From: Bdellovibrio sp. CG22_combo_CG10-13_8_21_14_all_39_27
GTDB taxonomy: Bacteria > Bdellovibrionota > Bacteriovoracia > Bacteriovoracales > Bacteriovoracaceae
Length of the DNA stretch: 64,000 nt
Direction: 5' to 3'
Assembly: GCA_002786715.1 (NCBI GenBank)
Contig: PCTW01000061.1
Span: forward strand, 177,621-241,620
Shown: positions 56,564 through 62,780 of the stretch, in pieces
Layout of the letters: the number at the start of each line of letters is the position of its first letter
How positions within the stretch are numbered: the first letter of the stretch is position 1
Notes under the pieces: model-generated
What the model saw: only the letters and a program-made list of their open reading frames with translations
Databases searched by the model: none
Told to the model about the DNA's origin: nothing
Made by a program: the position numbers and the translations under genes

Positions 56564-57950
56564 GTGTCTTGCGGTCGATACCTAAGGCCCTCGCTACATC
56601 CGTTTTCGATTCAACGAGATCAAATGCTCTTTCAATGACCGCTTTTTGCAGTTTTCGTTCAACTTCTTGTAATTGAGGAAGTTCAGCGAGTGAAACGGAG
56701 AATAGATGTTTTCCGTGATCAACTGGCACTTCTTCTTTATGAGTCGGACTTTCGAGTTTGCTGTTCTGTCTAAAGTTAAAATGATTTAAGTCCTCAGCTT
56801 TGATCTCATCACCTTCGACCGTGTAAATGAGGTTTTCAATAATATTTTGAAGTTCACGTACATTTCCAGGCCAATGATAAGAAGCTAAAAGATCTAAAGC
56901 GTCTTCACTAATTGTTTTAGGTCCACCTTGATGACTTGAGGCCTGTAGGAAATGATTGATAAGAATAGGAATATCTTCCTTTCGTTCTCTTAAAGCAGGG
57001 ATTCTTAAGATTACTTTGTTTAATCGGTAATAGAGATCAAGTCGGAAGCGCTTTTCACTGACTAAATCTTCTACTTCCTCATTGGTCGCGGCAATGGTTC
57101 TAAATTCAATTTTCTTGGCAATTCCGAGGCCAATGGGTTCAATTTCTCGCTCTTGTAAAACTCTCAAAAGTTTTGCTTGAAGATCGAGGTTAAGTGTCGC
57201 CATTTCATCTAAGAAGATGTCGCCACCTGAGGCCAATTCAAACTTTCCAAGTTGCTTACTAACAGCACCAGTAAATGACCCTTTTTCATGTCCGAACAGT
57301 ACTGATTCCATCAATTCTTTCGGAATTGCAGAACAATTCAACGTTATCAAGGGACGAGCTTTATTGTCTTCTTGGCGGTTGAGGCATTTCGCAACGACTT
57401 CTTTACCAGTTCCCGATTCTCCTAAGATTAAAATATCAAGAGGTGAGCCTTTGAGTTTTTTAATTTGCTCTTTAAGCGCCTTCATTTTAGGGGAGCGTCC
57501 GACCAGAAAAGAATCAACATCAAAATCCGAAGAACTCTTTTTCAATGTCGATAGAGGCTTGAGGTTTGCTTGCTCTTTAATTTGAGTTCTTCGATCACTG
57601 GCCCTTTTAAAACATCTTAATAGATCTTGATCATCAATGGGCTTAGTGAGGAAATCAATGGCCCCAAATCTGAAGGCCCCAACGATATCTGGGATTGATT
57701 TGGAAGATGAAATGGCAATGATAGGGAGCTCCTCATCAATGGCATTTAGCTGTTTTATGACATCCAAACCGAGCTCATCACCCAAGTAGAGATCAATAAA
57801 GGCAAAATCAATGGAGTTTTTCTTTAATTGCTCAAAAAATTCAGTTGGAGTACTGCTATGGTGAAGTTGTGCCTTACGGCCTAAGTTGATTTTAAAGAAT
57901 TCATGTACGATTTGATCGTCATCGAGAATTAAGATATTTGGTTTACTCAT
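56526..57950 (-). CDS. NtrC-family sigma-54 activator
   Basis: The protein has 474 residues. Receiver domain with phospho-acceptor D53 (FAFIDLYLGD) and the conserved Lys in DFLTKPI; AAA+ domain with Walker A GESGTGKE (177-184), sigma-54 contact loop GSFTGA (224-229; a variant of GAFTGA), and Walker B DIFLDE (244-249); a Fis-type helix-turn-helix at the C-terminus (ALGIDRKTLNTKMRLL). It should open sigma-54 promoters when phosphorylated. Three sigma-54 promoters with upstream paired sites start about 1 kb away on the same strand, so it is the best local candidate regulator. Its cognate kinase is probably the hybrid kinase that overlaps its end. Confidence 0.93.
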   Translation of the reverse strand: MSKPNILILDDDQIVHEFFKINLGRKAQLHHSSTPTEFFEQLKKNSIDFAFIDLYLGDELGLDVIKQLNAIDEELPIIAISSSKSIPDIVGAFRFGAIDFLTKPIDDQDLLRCFKRASDRRTQIKEQANLKPLSTLKKSSSDFDVDSFLVGRSPKMKALKEQIKKLKGSPLDILILGESGTGKEVVAKCLNRQEDNKARPLITLNCSAIPKELMESVLFGHEKGSFTGAVSKQLGKFELASGGDIFLDEMATLNLDLQAKLLRVLQEREIEPIGLGIAKKIEFRTIAATNEEVEDLVSEKRFRLDLYYRLNKVILRIPALRERKEDIPILINHFLQASSHQGGPKTISEDALDLLASYHWPGNVRELQNIIENLIYTVEGDEIKAEDLNHFNFRQNSKLESPTHKEEVPVDHGKHLFSVSLAELPQLQEVERKLQKAVIERAFDLVESKTDVARALGIDRKTLNTKMRLLGLEL

Positions 57951-58017
57951 AATGCGTCAAATTACTTAAACTTTTGCAATTTATCCAGTAAATTATATCG
58001 ATATATTGGAGAGAACT

Positions 58018-58248
58018 ATGAATAGTGAAAAGAAAGACTCTTTTGAAATTTTGATTGGAAAATTAGAGCATGATTTACATAAGCCATTGAATAATTTGAA
58101 GATGTTTCTCAAAATCTTGCCCATGAAGGCCACTGATTCAGAGTTTATTAACCAAGCGACTGCTGAAATTGAAAAGTCTTTAGAAAATCCGATTTTGTTA
58201 GTAGAGAGATTAAAGCAACTTCTAAAAGAAAAGGGCCTCATTGAATGA
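58018..58248 (+). CDS. Stand-alone DHp-like mini-protein (76 aa)
   Basis: ATG at 58018 follows GGAG at eight bases; a TTG 12 bases upstream is in frame. The 76-residue protein is nearly all helical and resembles a histidine-kinase dimerisation/phospho-acceptor helix pair: LEHDLHKPLNNL (H18) matches the H-box of the neighbouring hybrid kinase (LAHDVRKPFAQL), and a second helix EIEKSLENPILLV matches its EIKQSLNHVTSMV. There is no ATPase domain. It could be a phosphotransfer or inhibitory protein, or a dimer decoy for the hybrid kinase. It is transcribed divergently from the NtrC-type gene, 67 bases apart. Confidence 0.65.
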   Translation: MNSEKKDSFEILIGKLEHDLHKPLNNLKMFLKILPMKATDSEFINQATAEIEKSLENPILLVERLKQLLKEKGLIE

Positions 58249-58253
58249 GGCCC
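58233..58253 (-). terminator. Terminator of the first Cys-rich gene
   Basis: GGGCCTCAT (58233-58241), loop TGA and ATGAGGCCC (58245-58253) form a perfect 9-bp stem. On the minus strand the T-rich run TTTTCTTTT follows. It overlaps the stop codon of the plus-strand mini-protein gene, so both genes may share it. A diverged copy lies after the paralogue. Confidence 0.7.
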
Positions 58254-58278
58254 TCGATCTCCATGTGGCCAGAGATTC

Positions 58279-58896
58279 TTACCAACAACGACCTTGAGTA
58301 GTTACCCACTGACCGTATTGGTTGTAACCAGTACAGACCACTGCTCCGTTAGTAACGAACCAAGAACAGCCCTGACCGTAAGTTTGACAAGAAACAACCA
58401 TGCCGTTTGGACACATTGTTTGACCAAAGCACATGGCATTCTTTTCTTCTTTGTTTCCACCCATGATTTCGCCAATAACGTCGAAGTCTTTTTGGCCAGT
58501 CATTCTCTCTAAGCCTGAAATCATCGTTTCAATTTTATCCAAGTAGATATCCATTGCATCTAAGCGTTGATCAACGTAGCTAGAAAGTTTTTGTGATTGT
58601 TCAGCGATTGGAGATCCACAAAATCTAAGATCAGAAAGACCGTCTCTTACTTTCAGAAAGAGTTTCTGAGCTTGGTTCGCGAGGATCTCTGCTACTTTTG
58701 CAGCTTCAAGCGAGTCTTCGTAGCGATCAGCTCTAAAATCTTCCAGAGCTGTTTTGTAAGTCTTAAGTGAACTGTTAAGTCCTTCATCAGCAGTTTGGCC
58801 CAAGTTGGCAACTTTTGTGAAAGCGCCTCTACAATCTGTGCTTGCATAAGCTGAAGTTAGTGAAAGTGTCATAAGTACTGCGATAATTGTTTTCAT
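58279..58896 (-). CDS. Secreted Cys-rich protein, copy A
   Basis: The protein has 205 residues. Signal peptide about 1-18 (ending AYA). Helical middle (DFRADRYEDSLEAAKVAEIL), then a C-terminal domain of about 54 residues with six cysteines (MCFGQTMCPNGMVV... ending QGRCW) that is nearly identical to copy B. I do not recognise the family. GGGAGAATTT precedes the ATG, and a sigma-54-type promoter lies about 55 bases upstream. It is probably exported and disulfide-rich. Function unknown. Confidence 0.75.
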   Translation of the reverse strand: MKTIIAVLMTLSLTSAYASTDCRGAFTKVANLGQTADEGLNSSLKTYKTALEDFRADRYEDSLEAAKVAEILANQAQKLFLKVRDGLSDLRFCGSPIAEQSQKLSSYVDQRLDAMDIYLDKIETMISGLERMTGQKDFDVIGEIMGGNKEEKNAMCFGQTMCPNGMVVSCQTYGQGCSWFVTNGAVVCTGYNQYGQWVTTQGRCW

Positions 58897-58952
58897 AAAT
58901 TCTCCCTTTAAAGCGTTATGCTTTGTTGTTGTTCGTTACTGAATTTCTCTAT

Positions 58953-58968
58953 TACAAGTTGAATGCCA
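58953..58968 (-). promoter_or_regulatory. Sigma-54 (-24/-12) promoter, copy A
   Basis: On the minus strand the sequence is TGGCATTCAACTTGTA: TGGCA, correct spacing, then TTG. Only the last C of the -12 GC is changed to T. The ATG is 57 bases away. The same 16 bases occur ahead of copy B. Confidence 0.7.
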
Positions 58969-59030
58969 GAATGATTTTGACTAGTTTGAACGTGAAAACA
59001 TGTACTTGATGCAGTTGCTTTGCGGAATCG

Positions 59031-59070
59031 TGGGGAAGTTTTCCTCATCTCGAGTGGAGTAATTACTCAT
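59031..59070 (-). promoter_or_regulatory. Paired upstream activator sites, copy A
   Basis: Plus-strand sites TGGGGAAGTTTTCCTCAT (59031-59048) and AGTGGAGTAATTACTCAT (59053-59070) start 22 bp apart, two helical turns. The first is close to an inverted repeat. The nearer site is 63 bp from the -24 element, a usual place for sigma-54 activators. Confidence 0.6.
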
Positions 59071-59095
59071 AAGTGATGATCTTGAAAATAAAAAA

Positions 59096-59112
59096 GCCAC
59101 CGCAAAGGTGGC
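59096..59112 (-). terminator. Terminator of the zinc-ribbon gene
   Basis: GCCACC (59096-59101), loop GCAAA and GGTGGC (59107-59112) make a 6-bp stem with an A run on the left and a T run on the right, so it could work on both strands. It lies downstream of the minus-strand zinc-ribbon gene. Confidence 0.7.
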
Positions 59113-59144
59113 CATTTTTAGTTTTGTTGAAACAATTTTGTTAT

Positions 59145-59681
59145 CTAAATTTTAATCGTATTAATTTCCACAATACTTTTATAGGGAAAATAAATAAGAA
59201 CAAGCAGAATAGGGAAAGACAGAAAATGAAAAAGCGGTAAATTTTGAATGGAGGCTAAATAACTCGAAATTATATGAAATAGCACAAAGATAAAAATAAA
59301 TAGAAAATCATTTCTCTTTTCCTTTTTCAAAAACATTTGAAATTCTTCCTTATTGATAATGACAGGCTTTGATTCAGAATTATTGCTTAATGGGAAACGA
59401 GTAATATAGAAATAAATACCAAAGGAAACTTGAGCAGAAATATATGTAACTAAGGACATAATGATATGATTATCTTGAAAATATTTTGCTATTAAGAAAA
59501 GGACCAGACCTATTCCAGCAAGTATATTTCGTAAATTTGAGTAGAGAAATAAATTCGCAAGTGATGATAGTCCCTCTGTTTTGTAATATTGCTGACATTG
59601 AAGGCAATGGTAAGGATTAAGAACCTTCTTTTGAGATTCGGAATTACAGATTTCACAATTGTTTAGAGCGTAATTAAACAT
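59145..59681 (-). CDS. Membrane protein with N-terminal zinc-ribbon motif
   Basis: The protein has 178 residues from ATG 59681, which has AAGGAA eight bases ahead; an upstream in-frame ATG at 59744 lies in the promoter. Residues 8-32 hold two CxxC pairs (CEIC and CLQC), a zinc-ribbon pattern. Four predicted membrane helices follow at about 50-68, 75-95, 122-140 and 150-170. The family is not recognised. It lies between the two Cys-rich copies and has its own sigma-70-like promoter rather than a sigma-54 one. Confidence 0.65.
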   Translation of the reverse strand: MFNYALNNCEICNSESQKKVLNPYHCLQCQQYYKTEGLSSLANLFLYSNLRNILAGIGLVLFLIAKYFQDNHIIMSLVTYISAQVSFGIYFYITRFPLSNNSESKPVIINKEEFQMFLKKEKRNDFLFIFIFVLFHIISSYLASIQNLPLFHFLSFPILLVLIYFPYKSIVEINTIKI

Positions 59682-59715
59682 ATAATGTTCCTTCGTAGTG
59701 TTCAGTATTTGATGA

Positions 59716-59744
59716 TTGATAAGTTGTTTTGATGAGATCGTCAA
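59716..59744 (-). promoter_or_regulatory. Sigma-70-like promoter of the zinc-ribbon gene
   Basis: On the minus strand, TTGACG (59744-59739) and TATCAA (59721-59716) are 17 bases apart. It is 35 bases ahead of the ATG at 59681. Confidence 0.45.
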
Positions 59745-59783
59745 TTTCTAATCTCAATTTCGAATTTCTGGAATAAAAGAAGA

Positions 59784-59798
59784 CCTCATACAATGAGG
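59784..59798 (-). terminator. Terminator of the second Cys-rich gene
   Basis: CCTCAT (59784-59789), loop ACA and ATGAGG (59793-59798) form a 6-bp stem. On the minus strand TCTTCTTTTATT follows. It is a diverged copy of the hairpin at 58233-58253. Confidence 0.55.
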
Positions 59799-59826
59799 CC
59801 TTCGATTTCCATTTCGGTAGAGATTC

Positions 59827-60450
59827 TTACCAACAACGACCTTGAGTAGTTACCCACTGACCGTATTGGTTGTAGCCATTACAGACAACTGCTCCGTTAG
59901 TAACGAACCAAGAACAGCCTTGACCGTAAGTTTGACAAGTCACAACCATGCCATTTGGACACATTGTTTGGCCAAAGCACATGGCATTTTTCTCACCATC
60001 AACTTTCATAATAATGTCACCGATAACATCAATCGTTTTTTCTCCTAACATTGTTTCTAGTCCCTCGATCATCTCTTCTAGCTTTTCTCCGTACAAATCA
60101 ATTGATTTTAGATTTTTCTGAGCAAGATTTGAGAGCTCGAAAGATTTATTTCTTAAAACTTCGTCACTGCAATAAATTGCATTTGATAATAATTCTCTTA
60201 CTTCGAAGAAAAGATTTTGTGATTTTACTCGGAGTATCTCTGCAACTTTTGCAGCTTCTAATGAATCTTCAAATTTTTCAGCATAAAAATCTTCCTTAGC
60301 TGTGTTGTAGGTTTTAAGTGAAGATTGAATTGTTTGATCAGCAACAAGTCCTTTCTGAACAGCTTCTTTCAGATTGCTTTGACAATTATAGCCAGTAGCA
60401 AATGCAGATGAAGCCGTTAGTGTTAAAAATAAAGCGATTACAGTTTTCAT
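59827..60450 (-). CDS. Secreted Cys-rich protein, copy B
   Basis: The protein has 207 residues with a signal peptide about 1-18 (ending AFA). It has the same layout as copy A: helical middle (DFYAEKFEDSLEAAKVAEIL) and a six-cysteine C-terminal domain with only two amino-acid changes in its last 52 residues (Ser/Thr and Thr/Asn). The middle is much less similar (about 45% identity by eye), so the C-terminal domain is either under strong constraint or has been homogenised. It has a sigma-54 promoter and paired activator sites upstream. Function unknown. Confidence 0.75.
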   Translation of the reverse strand: MKTVIALFLTLTASSAFATGYNCQSNLKEAVQKGLVADQTIQSSLKTYNTAKEDFYAEKFEDSLEAAKVAEILRVKSQNLFFEVRELLSNAIYCSDEVLRNKSFELSNLAQKNLKSIDLYGEKLEEMIEGLETMLGEKTIDVIGDIIMKVDGEKNAMCFGQTMCPNGMVVTCQTYGQGCSWFVTNGAVVCNGYNQYGQWVTTQGRCW

Positions 60451-60507
60451 AAATTCTCCTTTTAAAGCGTTATGCTTTGTTGTTGTTCGTTACTGAATTT
60501 CTTTATT

Positions 60508-60523
60508 ACAAGTTGAATGCCAG
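60508..60523 (-). promoter_or_regulatory. Sigma-54 (-24/-12) promoter, copy B
   Basis: The minus-strand sequence TGGCATTCAACTTGTA is the same as in copy A, with -24 TGGCA and -12 TTG at the correct spacing. The ATG is 58 bases away. Confidence 0.7.
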
Positions 60524-60584
60524 CCATAAAAAGAAGGAGATATACGTAAAAACATCAACTTGACGCATGAGCTTTGTGAGACTT

Positions 60585-60624
60585 AGGGGAAACTTTCCTC
60601 ATGGCTTGAGGAGGAAATACTCAT
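60585..60624 (-). promoter_or_regulatory. Paired upstream activator sites, copy B
   Basis: Plus-strand sites AGGGGAAACTTTCCTCAT (60585-60602) and TGAGGAGGAAATACTCAT (60607-60624) start 22 bp apart. The first is an almost perfect inverted repeat about GGAAA/TTTCC. The nearer site is 63 bp from the -24 element, as in copy A. Confidence 0.6.
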
Positions 60625-60659
60625 TGGGTAGATGACTGTTGAAAGGGGAAAATAAAAAA

Positions 60660-60676
60660 GCCACCTCAAGAGTGGC
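60660..60676 (-). terminator. Terminator of the 39-residue secreted peptide gene
   Basis: GCCAC (60660-60664) and GTGGC (60672-60676) form a short stem with A run on the left and T run on the right, so either strand could use it. It is the counterpart of the hairpin at 59096-59112 and lies downstream of the minus-strand peptide gene. Confidence 0.6.
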
Positions 60677-60705
60677 TTTTTAATAAAGTGTGTCAGCTAT
60701 GTCTA

Positions 60706-60847
60706 TTAGGAAAATTTTTGAATTTGAATAGATCGCAAGGTGATCCTGCTGTTAGTGAGTGAGTTTTGCTTCCAGTTAGTTTGAACCAGAAGCAAAGTTG
60801 TTGTTAATGATAAGACGATAGCTAAAATTAATGATTTCATTTTAAAA
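60706..60847 (-). other. Short region with one possible 21-codon frame
   Basis: Between the peptide gene at 60848 and the terminator at 60660 there is no long gene. A minus-strand frame from ATG at 60841 to TAA at 60776 would give a hydrophobic 21-residue peptide (MKSLILAIVLSLTTTLLLVQN). It starts seven bases after the upstream stop without a clear ribosome site. It could be a real coupled peptide or chance. Confidence 0.25.
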
Positions 60848-60967
60848 TTAGGCCACATATGTTTTGTGAGTTTTAACTTCATCATTTTGAATAATTTTCA
60901 TCTTTGCTTTGCCTTCAAAAGCAAAAAGAATAGTTAAAAGTGTGATTGTCGCGATTGTAAATTTCAT
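60848..60967 (-). CDS. 39-residue secreted or membrane peptide under sigma-54 control
   Basis: A frame from ATG at 60967 to TAA at 60848, with CAGGAG five bases ahead. The first ~20 residues are a signal-peptide-like hydrophobic stretch (MKFTIATITLLTILFAFEG), leaving a mature tail of about 20 polar residues. A near-perfect sigma-54 promoter lies 36 bases upstream, with two activator sites behind it. No family is recognised. The strong control elements make it more than a chance frame. Confidence 0.55.
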   Translation of the reverse strand: MKFTIATITLLTILFAFEGKAKMKIIQNDEVKTHKTYVA

Positions 60968-61002
60968 AAAAACTCCTGTTTTGTTGTTATAAAATTTATA
61001 AA

Positions 61003-61018
61003 AGCAATCTGTGGGCCA
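61003..61018 (-). promoter_or_regulatory. Sigma-54 promoter, third unit
   Basis: On the minus strand TGGCCCACAGATTGCT matches the -24/-12 consensus (TGGC...TTGC) with right spacing. It is the best match of the three in this region, 36 bases ahead of the ATG at 60967. Confidence 0.8.
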
Positions 61019-61067
61019 ATATTAAAATACCAAATAACAGTAACTTAAATAAATGAGAACTTGAATC

Positions 61068-61107
61068 GTGAGGAATCTTTCTCATTCAATGGGGAAAAGT
61101 TCCTCAT
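61068..61107 (-). promoter_or_regulatory. Paired upstream activator sites, third unit
   Basis: Plus-strand sites GTGAGGAATCTTTCTCAT (61068-61085) and TGGGGAAAAGTTCCTCAT (61090-61107) start 22 bp apart, as in copies A and B. The nearer site is about 51 bp from the -24 element, roughly one helical turn closer than in the other units. Confidence 0.6.
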
Positions 61108-61149
61108 TCATTTCTTCATTCAAATATAAAGGGTTTTCAAAAAATTAAT

Positions 61150-61198
61150 CTCCTGGATGAATTCGTTTAAATAGTGCTTCAACGAATTCATCCAGGAG
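61150..61198 (-). terminator. Unusually long terminator hairpin
   Basis: An 18-base arm (61150-61167, starting CTCCTGGATG) pairs perfectly with 61181-61198, with a 13-base loop. On the minus strand the sequence continues ATTAATTTTTTG, a T run. It lies eight bases past the end of the lysozyme-like lipoprotein gene and is probably its terminator. Confidence 0.7.
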
Positions 61199-61205
61199 GC
61201 AATTG

Positions 61206-62216
61206 TTATTTTGTGATTGAATCAAAGTTCTTGAGGATTGGCTTTTCAATTCTTTCGAAATCCCTTGAGGTTCTATTGCGTCCTTCATTGCCTATTTCCG
61301 CACAATTTTTTGAATAGACCTGAGATTCGCCAGATGTTTGTCTTTGAACAGAATCGCTTAGCTCTTTTGGTAAGTCACTTCTTTGAGTTGGTGCTTTGTT
61401 GCAAAAGGGAAGTTGGTGAACAGCGTGTGCTTGAAAATGTTGAGTAATTGTTCCCTGTTGTTTTTGTAAAACACTCCAATACCATTGCTTACCATGAAGC
61501 AGTCTGCCTTTTAAGTCAGGTCTATAGAGTTGTCCTGACTCAGGAGTGTATCCACCCATTAAATGATTTCTCATAATGTATAGTCCACAAACGGCATTTG
61601 TTTCACCAAGCTTCATTGACTGTGGTGGAAGATGGATTTCGTCTAGTGCCGTTGGTCCATAGTTTTTTCTTTCGGGTCCGAATCCTGTTCGAGAATAACA
61701 ACCATGCCTTCTTGCTGAGGCCTCATCAATTTGGAGAAGCCCTGTGCTCTTGGTCCAGTCACCAGTTCTTTCTACATAGACTTGTCTTTCATCAAACCCT
61801 GATTCAGGGAGTGCCACTGAGGCCATATAAAGAACCCAGAACTGCTTTTTTTGCTCTGGTGTGGCTTCATTTAATCTTGGGCACCCAAATTGTTCCAGAT
61901 CACTTTGATTGTATTTGATTTCACCGTTAATCATGGAGTTTAGTTGTGGATGATCTAATGCTTTCATCATGGCCTTTGACCAGCTTGTTTTCCATTGATG
62001 ATTTCCATTGGGCATAATTCTCGGAGGTGTGTGTGGATTACTTGGTTGAATATCACCGCATCCACCTGGAGGATTTGTTTGATTTCCCAACCAGTCGGCT
62101 ACTTGGCCAGCCGTAGGGGCACTGCCAGAGTATCCACCACCACTGCCTCCACCGCTATTTTTACGGCAAGAGGCTGTAATAGTTAGAATTGTAAGTAAAA
62201 TGATTGTTTTTCTCAC
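61206..62216 (-). CDS. Lipoprotein with a lysozyme-like domain
   Basis: The protein has 336 residues. Lipoprotein signal with lipobox ending at C17 (TASC), then a Gly/Ser linker. The central part (about 125-240) looks like the lysozyme/transglycosylase fold: a Glu in ALPESGFD, followed by STGLLQIDEASARRHGC and a later NAVCGLYIMRNHL helix. This would make it a peptidoglycan cleaver, although the exact family is not sure. Eight cysteines suggest disulfides. It ends at the long hairpin. Confidence 0.6.
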   Translation of the reverse strand: MRKTIILLTILTITASCRKNSGGGSGGGYSGSAPTAGQVADWLGNQTNPPGGCGDIQPSNPHTPPRIMPNGNHQWKTSWSKAMMKALDHPQLNSMINGEIKYNQSDLEQFGCPRLNEATPEQKKQFWVLYMASVALPESGFDERQVYVERTGDWTKSTGLLQIDEASARRHGCYSRTGFGPERKNYGPTALDEIHLPPQSMKLGETNAVCGLYIMRNHLMGGYTPESGQLYRPDLKGRLLHGKQWYWSVLQKQQGTITQHFQAHAVHQLPFCNKAPTQRSDLPKELSDSVQRQTSGESQVYSKNCAEIGNEGRNRTSRDFERIEKPILKNFDSITK

Positions 62217-62270
62217 TTATGCTCAAATCGGCAAAAGTGAGTGATTTCTTGAGTTTAAAACAGGGGAAAA

Positions 62271-62690
62271 TTAGTCTCTGCCGATATATTTAAACCAGCA
62301 AGTCGAAGGCATAACGGCTCCTACTCGATTGGGAACATATGTACTCACTGTGAATTGATCTTCAACTCCGGCACTAATCGTTAGTCTTAGTTGTCCTAAA
62401 TAATCCGCCGCAGTTCTTGCCGTAAAAGGGTCGAAAGAAAGGTAAAGTTGATCATTAGCTCCATGGATAGATACTTCTTTTTCGATGCGATCAATGAGCC
62501 CTGATTTTAGACTGATTATCATTGAGCGATCCGCAGGGTTGTTATTTACAATAATTTCGGCGGTACATTTTTTAGCGAATCGATCTAATCCAACATATGT
62601 TCCTTCTTTGATATTTGATATGTTTGGATAGTCTGCGTGTGCTGAAAAAGACATGAGAATTGCTAGACTTAGAATTGAAAAATATTTCAT
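62271..62690 (-). CDS. Small secreted protein of unknown function
   Basis: The protein has 139 residues. Signal peptide about 1-19 (ending SAHA), then a mostly beta mature part with two cysteines. No family recognised. It starts 90 bases downstream of the 62781 gene and lies ahead of the lipoprotein gene in the same direction, with a 54-base gap. No special promoter is seen. Confidence 0.7.
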   Translation of the reverse strand: MKYFSILSLAILMSFSAHADYPNISNIKEGTYVGLDRFAKKCTAEIIVNNNPADRSMIISLKSGLIDRIEKEVSIHGANDQLYLSFDPFTARTAADYLGQLRLTISAGVEDQFTVSTYVPNRVGAVMPSTCWFKYIGRD

Positions 62691-62780
62691 AAATACTCCG
62701 ATTAAAAATTACGAAGTATTTATGCCATACTTGCTGAATATTCAAGCTTCTAGCTAATTTATTGAAAAGTTTACAAGTAG

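Larger units (their letters stand above)
58233..59112. repeat. First copy of a ~0.9-kb duplicated unit
   Basis: The unit holds a 3' terminator, a Cys-rich secreted gene, 5' leader, sigma-54 promoter, paired upstream sites and a GCCACC/GGTGGC hairpin. Each element recurs in the same order at 59782-60676. The leader next to the promoter and the last ~150 bases of the gene are nearly identical, while the middle of the gene has diverged to about 45% protein identity. Confidence 0.75.
59782..60676. repeat. Second copy of the ~0.9-kb duplicated unit
   Basis: Copy B of the unit that begins at 58233. It keeps the same order of terminator, Cys-rich gene, leader, sigma-54 promoter, paired sites and hairpin. 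The zinc-ribbon gene lies between the copies, and the two copies point in the same direction. No inverted ends or transposase are seen. Confidence 0.75.

Noticed and set aside
58233..60676. Transposon or insertion sequence as the cause of the duplicated units
   Set aside because: There are no terminal inverted repeats, target duplications or transposase genes; a plain tandem-type duplication with a gene between explains the pattern.
60706..60841. A 45-codon secreted peptide downstream of the 39-residue peptide
   Set aside because: Careful reading shows a TAA after 21 codons, so only a tiny frame of doubtful value remains.
62730..62760. Possible sigma-54 promoter upstream of the small secreted protein gene (TGGCATAAATACTTCG on the minus strand)
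   Set aside because: The TGGC is there but the -12 TTGC is missing at the right spacing, and no paired CTCAT sites are seen.
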